A DNA stretch of 64,000 nucleotides, taken from contig OX421963.1 in assembly GCA_949128115.1 (NCBI GenBank), positions 1,860,001 to 1,924,000 of the forward strand. Direction: 5' to 3'. A program made the position numbers and the translations under genes. Source of the DNA: Anaspis maculata. Its lineage: Eukaryota > Arthropoda > Insecta > Coleoptera > Scraptiidae. This document shows positions 55,301-64,000 of this stretch, in pieces (position 1 is the stretch's first letter; each line of letters opens with the position of its first letter). Below the pieces are notes generated by a model. That model did no database searches, was not told the DNA's origin, and saw only the letters and a program-made list of their open reading frames with translations.

Positions 55301-57250
55301 CTTAATGGAACGTGTCGCAAAATGAGCCGAATAGCTTTATTTTGCCAATGTTGGTTGCAAAGTGGCCTTCAAGACAGGAATCCAATTCCAAGGTGTATTA
55401 AAATGAAAACATCATCAAAAAGGAAAAAAATTTGAATCTGAAGATTTTTGTGTCTTGCAATTGGAATCAACAAAGCTCCATGTAGTTTGTATTGAACTTG
55501 CCAATGTTTTCTTGGGAAGTCTTCACTTGAATCGACTGGTAAATGTGTCCTTCATTCAAAAAGTCCTCTACTTTAGCTAATTTAGCCTCGGAAACAATTT
55601 CGAAAGATTCCATTGTTGAGAAATAGAGAGATTCTTGTTTCGGCTCATACTGCGACGTCGTGGAATGAGGTCCTCTTTCCGATACGTGTCGCAGAATGAG
55701 GTCCTCTTAATGGAACGTGTCGCAAAATGAGCCGAATAGCTTTATTTTGCCAATGTTGGTTGCAAAGTGGCCTTCAAGACAGGAATCCAATTCCAAGGTG
55801 TATTAAAATGAAAACATCATCAAAAAGGAAAAAAATTTGAATCTGAAGATTTTTGTGTCTTGCAATTGGAATCAACAAAGCTTCATGTAGTTTGTATTAA
55901 ACTTGCCAATGTTCTCTTGAAAAGTCTTCACTTGAATCGACTGGTAAATATGTCCGTCATTCAAAAATTCCTCTACTTTTGCTAATTTAGCTTCGGAAAC
56001 AATTTTGGAAGATTCCATTGTTGAGAAATAGAAAGATTCTTGTTTCGGCTCATACTGCGACGTCGTGGAATGAGGTCCTCTTTTCGATACGTGTCGAGGA
56101 ATGAGTTCCTCTTAATGGAACGTGTCGCGAAATGAGCCGAAAAGCCTTATTTTGCCAATGTTGGTTGCAAAGTGGCCTATAAGACAGAAAATCAATTCCA
56201 AGGTGTATTAAAATGGAAACATCATCAAAATGGAAGAAATTTTGGATCTGAAGATTTTTGTGTCTTGCAATTGGAATCAACAAAGCTCCATGTAGTTTGT
56301 ATTAAACTTGCCAATGTTCTCTTGGAAAGTCTTCACTTGAATCGACTGGTAATATGTCCTTCATTCAAAGATTCCTCTATTTTTGCTAATTTAGCCTCGG
56401 AAACAATTTCGAAAGATTCCATTGTTGAGAAATAGAGAGATTCTTGTTTCGGCTCATACTGCGACGTCGTGGAATGAGGTCCTCTTTCCGATACGTGTCG
56501 CAGAATGAGGTCCTCTTAATGGAACGTGTCGCAAAATGAGCCAAAAAGCTTTATTTTGCCAATGTTGGTTGCAAAGTGGCCTGTAAGACAGGAATTCAAT
56601 TCCAAGGTGTATTAAAATGGAAACATCATCAAAATGGAAAAAATTTTGGATCTGAAGATTTTTGTGTCTTGCAATTGGAACCAACTAAGCTCAATGTAGT
56701 TTGTATTTAACTTGCCAATGTTCTCTTGGAAAGTCTTCACTTGAATCGACTGGTAATATGTCCTTCATTCAAAAATTCCTCTACTTTTGCTAATTTAGCC
56801 TCGGAAACAATTTCGAAATATTCCATTGTTGAGAAATGGAGAGATTCTTGTTTCGGCTCATACTGCGACGTCGTGGAATGAGGTCCTCTTTCCGATACGT
56901 GTCGCAGAATGAGGTCCTCTTAATGGAACGTGTCGCAAAATGAGCCGAATAGCTTTATTTTGCCAATGTTGGTTGCAAAGTGGCCTTCAAGACAGGAATC
57001 CAATTCCAAGGTGTATTAAAATGAAAACATCATCAAAAAGGAAAAAAATTTGAATCTGAAGATTTTTGTGTCTTGCAATTGGAATCAACAAAGCTCCATG
57101 TAGTTTGTATTGAACTTGCCAATGTTTTCTTGGAAAGTCTTCACTTGAATCGACTGGTAAATGTGTCCTTCATTCAAAAAGTCCTCTACTTTAGCTAATT
57201 TAGCCTCGGAAACAATTTCGAAAGATTCCATTGTTGAGAAATAGAGAGAT
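52380..57250. repeat. Satellite B 4-mer higher-order repeats (about 1620 bp)
   Basis: The diagnostic monomer junction ATTGAACTTGCCAATGTTTT recurs at offsets of 1620 and 1618 bp (near 53873, 55493 and 57111). In between, monomers with GTCCGTCATTCAAAAATT and AAAAAGGAAAAAAATTTG are almost identical to one another. At about 56050-57900 a further variant pair (GTGTCGAGGAATGAGTTCC) repeats at offset 1618. Confidence 0.8.
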
Positions 57251-60200
57251 TCTTGTTTCGGCTCATACTGCGACGTCGTGGAATGAGGTCCTCTTTCCGA
57301 TACGTGTCGCAGAATGAGGTCCTCTTAATGGAACGTGTCGCAAAATGAGCCGAATAGCTTTATTTTGCCAATGTTGGTTGCAAAGTGGCCTTCAAGACAG
57401 GAATCCAATTCCAAGGTGTATTAAAATGAAAACATCATCAAAAAGGAAAAAAATTTGAATCTGAAGATTTTTGTGTCTTGCAATTGGAATCAACAAAGCT
57501 CCATGTAGTTTGTATTAAACTTGCCAATGTTCTCTTGAAAAGTCTTCACTTGAATCGACTGGTAAATATGTCCGTCATTCAAAAATTCCTCTACTTTTGC
57601 TAATTTAGCTTCGGAAACAATTTTGGAAGATTCCATTGTTGAGAAATAGAGAGATTCTTGTTTCGGCTCATACTGCGACGTCGTGGAATGAGGTCCTCTT
57701 TTCGATACGTGTCGAGGAATGAGTTCCTCTTAATGGAACGTGTCGCGAAATGAGCCGAAAAGCCTTATTTTGCCAATGTTGGTTGCAAAGTGGCCTATAA
57801 GACAGAAAATCAATTCCAAGGTGTATTAAAATGGAAACATCATCAAAATGGAAGAAATTTTGGATCTGAAGATTTTTGTGTCTCGCAATTGGAACCAACT
57901 AAGCTCAATGTAGTTTGTATTTAACTTGCCAATGTTCTCTTGGAAAGTCTTCACTTGAATCGACTGGTAATATGTCCTTCATTCAAAAATTCCTCTACTT
58001 TTGCTAATTTAGCCTCGGAAACAATTTCGAAAGATTCCGTTGTTGAGAAATAGGGAGATTCTTGTTTCGGCTCATACTGCGACGTCGTGGAATGAGTTCC
58101 TCTTTCCTATACGTGTCGCAGAATGAGGTCTTCTTAATGGAACGTGTCGCAAAATGAGCCAAAAAGCTTTATTCTGCTAATGTTGGTTGCAAAGTGGCCT
58201 ATAAGACAGGGATTCAATTCCAAGGTGTATTAGAATGGAAACATCATCAAAATGGAGAAAATTTTGGATCTGAAGATTTTTGTGTCTTGCATTTGGAACC
58301 AACAAAGCTCAATGTAATTTGTATTAAACTTGCCAATGTTCTCTTGGAAAGTCTTCACTTGAATCGACTGGTAAATATGTCCTTCATTCAAAGGTTCCTC
58401 TACTTTTGCTAATTTAGCCTCGGAAACAATTTCGAAAGATTCCGTTGTAGAGAAATAAAGAGGTTCTTGTTTCGGCTCATACTGCGACGTCGTGGAATGA
58501 GGTCTTCTTTCCGATACGTGTCGCAGAACGAGGTCTTCTTAATGGAACGTGTCGCAACATGAGCCGAAAAGCCTTATTTTGCCAATGTTGGTTGCAAAGT
58601 GGCCTATAAGACAGGAATTCAATTCCAAGGTGTATTAAAATAGAAACATCATCAAAATGGAAAAAAAATTGAATCTGGAGATTTTTGTGTCTTGCAATTG
58701 GAACCAACAAAGCTCCATGTAGTTTGTATTAAACTTGCCAATGTTTTCTTGGGAAGTCTTCACTTGAATCGACTGGTAAATGTGTCCTTCATTCAAAAAG
58801 TCCTCTACTTTTGCTAATTTAGCCACGGAAACAATTTCGAAAGATTCCATTGTTGAGAAATAGAGAGATTCTTGTTTCAGCTCATACTGCGACGTCGTGG
58901 AATGAGATCCTCTTTCCGATACGTGTCGCAGAATGAGATCCTCTTAATGAAACGTGTCGCAAAATGAGCCAAAAAGCTTCATTTTGCCAATGTTGGTTGC
59001 AAAGTGGTCTATAAGACAGGAATTCAATTCCAAGGTGTATTAAAATGAAGACATCATCGAAATGGGAAAAATTTTGGATCTGAAGATTTTTGTGTCTTGC
59101 AATTGGAACCAACAAAGCTCCATGTAGTTTGTATTGAACTTGCCAATGGTCTCTTGGGAAGTCTTCACCTGAATCGACTGGTAAATATGTCCTTCATTCA
59201 AAAATTCCTCTACTATTGCTAATTTAGCCTCGGAAACAATTTCGAAATATTCCATTGTTGAGAAATGGAGAGATTCTTGTTTCGGCTCATACTGCGACGT
59301 CGTGGAATGAGGTTTCTTTCCGATACGTGTCGCAGAATGAGGTCCTCTTAATGGAACGTGTCGCAAAATGAGCCGAAAAGCCTTATTTTGCCAATGTTGG
59401 TTGCAAAGTGGCCTATAAGACAGGAATTCAATTCCAAGGTGTAATAAAATAGAAACATCATCAAAATGGAAAGAAAATTGAATCTGGAGATTTTTGTGTC
59501 TTGCAATTGGAACCAACAAAGCTCCATGTAGTTTGTATTAAACTTGCCAATGTTTTCTTGGGAAGTCTTCACTTGAATCGACTGGTAAATGTGTCCTTCA
59601 TTCAAAAAGTCCTCTACTTTTGCTAATTTAGCCACGGAAACAATTTCGAAAGACTCCATTGTTGAGAAATAGAGAGATTCTTGTTTCAGCTCATACTGCG
59701 ACGTCGTGGAATGAGGTCCTCTTTCCGATACGTGTCGCAGAATAAGATCCTCTTAATGAAACGTGTCGCAAAATGAGCCAAAAAGCTTCATTTTGCCAAT
59801 GTTGGTTGCAAAGTGGCCTATAAGACAGGGACTCAATTCCAAGGTGTATTAAAATAGAAAACATCATCAAAATGGAAAAAATTTTGGATCTGAAGATTTT
59901 TGTGTCTTGCAATTGGAACCAACTAAGCTCAATGTAGTTTGTAATTAACTTGCCAATGTTCTCTTGAGAAGTCTTCACTTGAATCGACTGGTAATATGTC
60001 CTTTATTCAAAACTTCCTCTACTTCTGCTAATTTAGATTCGGAAACAATTTCGAAAGATTCCATTGTTGAGAAATAGAGAGATTCTTGTTTCGGCTCATA
60101 CCGCGACGTCGTGGAATGAGGTCCTCTTAATGGAACGTGTCGCAAAATGAGCCAAAAAGCTTTATTTTGCCAATGTTGGTTGCAAAGTGGCCTGTAAGAC

Positions 60201-61280
60201 AGGAATTCAATTCCAAGGTGTATTGAAATGAAAACATCATCAAAATGGAAAAAATTTCGGATCTGAAGATTTTTGTGTCTTGCAATTGGAACCAACAAAG
60301 CTCCATGTAGTTTGTATTAAACTTGCCAATGATTTCTTGGGAAGTCTTCACTTGAATCGACTGGTAAATATGTCCTCCATTCAAAAAGTGCTCTACTTTT
60401 GCTAATTTAGCCTCGGAAACAATTTCGAAAGATTCCGTTGTAGAGAAATAGAGAGGTTCTTGTTTCGGCTCATACTGCGACGTCGTGGAATGAGGTCTTC
60501 TTTCCGATACGTGTCGCAGAATGAGGTCCTCTTAATGGAACGTGTCGCAACATGAGCCGAAAAGCCTTATTTTGCCAATGTTGGTTGCAAAGTGGCCTAT
60601 AAGACAGGAATTCAATTCCAAGGTGTATTAAAATAGAAACATCATCAAAATGGAAAAAAAATTGAATCTGGAGATTTTTGTGTCTTGCAATTGGAACCAA
60701 CAAAGCTCCATGTAGTTTGTATTGAACTTGCCAATGTTCTCTTGGGAAGTCTTCACTTGAATCGACTGGTAAATATGTCCTTCATTCAAAAATTCCTCTA
60801 CTATTGCTAATTTAGCCTCGGAAACAATTTCGAAATATTCCATTGTTGAGAAATGGAGAGATTCTTGTTTCGGCTCATACTGCGACGTCGTGGAATGAGG
60901 TCCTCTTTCCGATACGTGTCGCAGAATGAGGTCCTCTTAATAGAACGTGTCGCAAAATGAGCCAAAAAGCTTTATTTTGCCAATGTTGGTTGCAAAGTGG
61001 CCTATAAGACAGGGATTCAATTCCAAGGTGTATTAAAATAGAAAACATCATTAAAATGGAAAAAATTTTGGATCTGAATATTTTTGTGTCTTGCAATTGG
61101 AACCAACAAAGCTCCATGTAGTTTGTATTGAACTTGCCAATGTTCTCTTGGGAAGTCTTCACTTGAATCGACTGGTAAATATGTCCTTCATTCAAAAATT
61201 CCTCTACTATTGCTAATTTAGCCTCGAAAACAATTTCAAAATATTCCATTGTTGAGAAATGGAGAGACTCTTGTTTCGGC

Positions 61281-64000
61281 TCATACTGCGACGTCGTGGA
61301 ATGAGGTCCTCTTTCCGATACGTGTCGCAGAATGAGGTCCTCCTAATAGAACGTGTCGCAAAATGAGCCAAAAAGCTTTATTTTGCCAATGTTGGTTGCA
61401 AAGTGGCCTATAAGACAGGGATTCAATTCCAAGGTGTATTAAAATAGAAAACATCATCAAAATGGGAAAATTTTTGGATCTGAAGATTTTTGTGTCTTGC
61501 AATTGGAACCAACAAAGCTCCATGTAGTTTGTATTGAACTTGCCAATGTTCTCTTGGGAAGTCTTCACTTGAATCGACTGGTAAATATGTCCTTCATTCA
61601 AAGGTTCCTCTACTTTTGCTAATTTAGCCTCGGAAACAATTTCGAAAGATTCCATTGTTGAGAAATAGAGAGATTCTTGTTTCGGCTCATACTGCGACGT
61701 CGTGGAATGAGGTCCTCTTTTCGATACGTGTCGCAGAATGAGGTCCACTTAATGGAACGTGTCGCAAAATGAGCCAAAAAGCTTTATTTTGCCAATGTTG
61801 GTTGCAAAGTGGCCTATAAGACAGGGATTCAATTCCAAGGTGTATTAAAATGGAAACATCATCAAAATGGAAAAATTTTGGATCTGAAGATTTTTGTGTC
61901 TTGCAATTGGAACCAACTAAGCTCAATGTAGTTTGTATTAAACTTGCCAATGTTCTCTTGGAAAGTCTTCACTTGAATCGACTGGTAATATGTCCTTCAT
62001 TCAAAAATTCCTCTACTTTTGCTAATTTAGCCTCGGAAACAATTTCGAAAGATTCCATTGTTGAGAAATAGAGAGATTCTTGTTTCGGCTCATACTGCGA
62101 CGTCGTGGAATGAGGTCCTCTTTCCGATACGTGTCGCAGAATGAGGTCCTCTTAATGGAACGTGTCGCAAAATGAGCCGAAAAGTCTTATTTTGCCAATG
62201 TTGGTTGCAAAGCGGCCTTTAAAACAGGAATTCAATTCCAAGGTGTAATTAAATGGAAACATCATCAAAATGGAAAAAAATTTGGATCTGAAGATTTTTG
62301 TGTCTTGCAATTGGAAACCAACAAAGCTCCATGTAGTTTGTGATAAACTTGCCAATGTTCTCTTGGAAAGTCTTCACTTGAATCGACTGGTAAATATGTC
62401 CTTCATTCAAAAATTCCTCTACTTTTGCTAATTTTGCCTCGGAAACAATTTCAAAAGATTCCATTGTTGAGAAATAAAGAGATTCTTGTTTCGGCTCATA
62501 CTGCGACGTCGTGGAATGAGGTCCTCTTTCCGATACGTGTCGCAGAATGAGGTCCTCTTAATGGAACGTGTCGCAAAATGAGCCGAATAGCTTTATTTTG
62601 CCAATGTTGGTTGCAAAATGGCCTTCAAGACAGGAATCCGATTCCAAGGTGTATTAAAATGAAAACATCATCAAAAAGGAAAAAAATTTGAATCTGAAGA
62701 TTTTTGTGTCTTGCAATTGAAATCAACAAAGCTCCATGTAGTTTGTATTAAACTTGCCAATGTTCTCTTGAAAAGTCTTCACTTGAATCGACTGGTAAAT
62801 ATGTCCGTCATCCAAAAATTCCTCTACTTTTGCTAATTTAGCTTCGGAAACAATTTCGGAAGATTCCATTGTTGAGAAATGGAGAGATTCTTGTTTCGGC
62901 TCATACTGCGACGTCGTGGAATGAGGTCTTCTTTCCGATACGTGTCGCAGAATGAGGTCCTCTTAATAGAACGTGTCGCAAAATGAGCCAAGAAGGTTCA
63001 TTTTGCTAATGTTGGTTGCAAAGTGGCCTATAAGACAGGGATTCAATTCCAAGGTGTATTAAAATAGCAAACATCATCAAAATGGAAAAAATTTTTGATC
63101 TGAAGATTTTTGTGTCTTGCAATTGGAACCAACTAAGCTCAATGTAGTTTGTTATTAACTTGCCAATGTTCTCTTGGGAAGTTTTCACTTGAATCGACTG
63201 GTAAATATGTCCTTCATTCAAAAATTCCTCTACTATTGCTAATTTAGCCTCGGAAACAATTTCGAAATATTCCATTGTTGAGAAATGGAGAGATTCTTGT
63301 TTCGGCTCATACTGCGACGTCGTGGAATGAGGTCCTCTTTCCGATACGTGTCGCAGAATGAGGTCCTCTTAATGGAACGTGTCGCAAAATGAACCGAAAA
63401 GCCTTATTTTGCCAATGTTGGTTGCAAAGTGGCCTATAAGACAGAAATTCAATTCCAAGGTGTATTAAAATGGAAACATCATCAAAATGGAAAGAGATTT
63501 GAATCTGAAGATTTTTGTGTCTTGCAATTGGAACCAACAAAGCTCCATGTAGTTTGTATTGAACTTGCCAATGTTCTCTTGGGAAGTCTTCACTTGAATC
63601 GACTGGTAAATATGTCCTTCATTCAAAAATTCCTCTACTATTGCTAATTTAGCCTCGAAAACAATTTCGAAATATTCCATTGTTGAGAAATGGAGAGATT
63701 CTTGTTTCGGCTCATACTGCGACGTCGTGGAATGAGGTCCTCTTTCCGATACGTGTCGCAGAATGAGGTCCTCCTAATAGAACGTGTCGCAAAATGAGCC
63801 AAAAAGCTTTATTTTGCCAATGTTGGTTGCAAAGTGGCCTATAAGACAGGGATTCAATTCCAAGGTGTATTAAAATAGAAAACATCATCAAAATGGGAAA
63901 ATTTTTGGATCTGAAGATTTTTGTGTCTTGCAATTGGAACCAACAAAGCTCCATGTAGTTTGTATTGAACTTGCCAATGTTCTCTTGGGAAGTCTTCACT
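61281..64000. repeat. Satellite B 6-mer block, about 2431-bp offset
   Basis: The monomer variant with AATGGGAAAATTTTTGGATC and CTCCTAATAGAACG near 61340-61480 recurs near 63770-63910, an offset of 2431 bp (six monomers plus one base). The intervening monomers correspond to the 45.5-47.5 kb block. The array runs past the window end. Confidence 0.7.

Larger units (their letters stand above)
41881..64000. repeat. Satellite B: homogeneous array of 405-bp monomers
   Basis: About 54-55 monomers of 405 bp run to the end of the window. Each begins CTGCGACGTCGTGG and contains TGTCGCAGAATGAGG, TGTCGCAAAATGAGCC, GATTTTTGTGTCTTGCAATT and TTCACTTGAATCGACTGG. The first 95 bases are themselves about three related subunits of roughly 31 bp, each ending in GAATGAGG or AAATGAGC. 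Minus-strand open frames of 60-159 residues recur in each monomer, but they vary in start and end and have no recognisable domain, so I do not call them genes. Satellite A and B share no obvious sequence. Confidence 0.96.

Noticed and set aside
41881..64000. Minus- and plus-strand open frames of 60-159 residues in satellite B
   Set aside because: They recur once per monomer with variable starts and stops and no recognisable domain; treated as satellite artefacts, though the frame length is noted as a finding.
1..64000. Telomeric repeats, rDNA or host single-copy genes
   Set aside because: No telomere-like simple repeats, no rRNA-like sequence and no non-transposon coding region could be recognised.

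Overview
The window looks like arthropod (probably insect) heterochromatin. It consists almost entirely of two unrelated tandem satellites with a nested set of mobile elements at their border. I see no single-copy host gene, rRNA, intact tRNA gene, CRISPR array or prokaryotic feature. The organism assignment is an inference from a Jockey-clade non-LTR retrotransposon pair and a Transib-like DNA element, both most familiar from arthropods.

Layout. (1) 1-31107: satellite A, a modular array. A core of about 111 bp is followed by a variable number of 22-bp subrepeats, each carrying the palindrome CACGTG, so units are 155, 177, 199 bp and longer. Two core classes alternate, and these are nested in multi-kilobase higher-order repeats (offsets 4517, about 6020-6240, 3052 and 973 bp). 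(2) 31108-32250: degenerate edge monomers of satellite B, holding a GC-rich inverted repeat that resembles hAT-type ends. (3) 32256-41110: one 8855-bp composite insertion flanked by the 5-bp duplication CGTCG. (4) 41116-41880: more diverged satellite B monomers. (5) 41881-64000: homogeneous satellite B, 405-bp monomers, with 7-mer (2836 bp) and 4-mer (about 1620 bp) higher-order repeats.

The composite insertion is the main find. Its outer ends are inverted repeats beginning CACTGTG / CACAGTG, the second identical to the V(D)J recombination heptamer. With the CGTCG duplication this fits a non-autonomous Transib-like (RAG1-related) foldback element. Each inverted repeat carries a tRNA-like sequence: an A box and a B box separated by 32 nt, a CCC (Gly-type) anticodon loop and a T-run terminator. 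Each tRNA-like copy is interrupted at the same place, in the anticodon loop and in the same orientation, by a different Jockey-clade LINE. The left LINE (+) is full length with gag-like ORF1 and an endonuclease/RT ORF2. The right LINE (-) is 5'-truncated inside the endonuclease domain but keeps an uninterrupted RT. A C/T difference between the two tRNA-like copies is present on both sides of each LINE, so the two insertions look independent. This points to a LINE lineage with a tRNA-anticodon-loop target site.

The inferred order is: satellite B array edge, then foldback element insertion, then two separate site-specific LINE insertions. No transposase is encoded in the window, so the foldback element would need one in trans.
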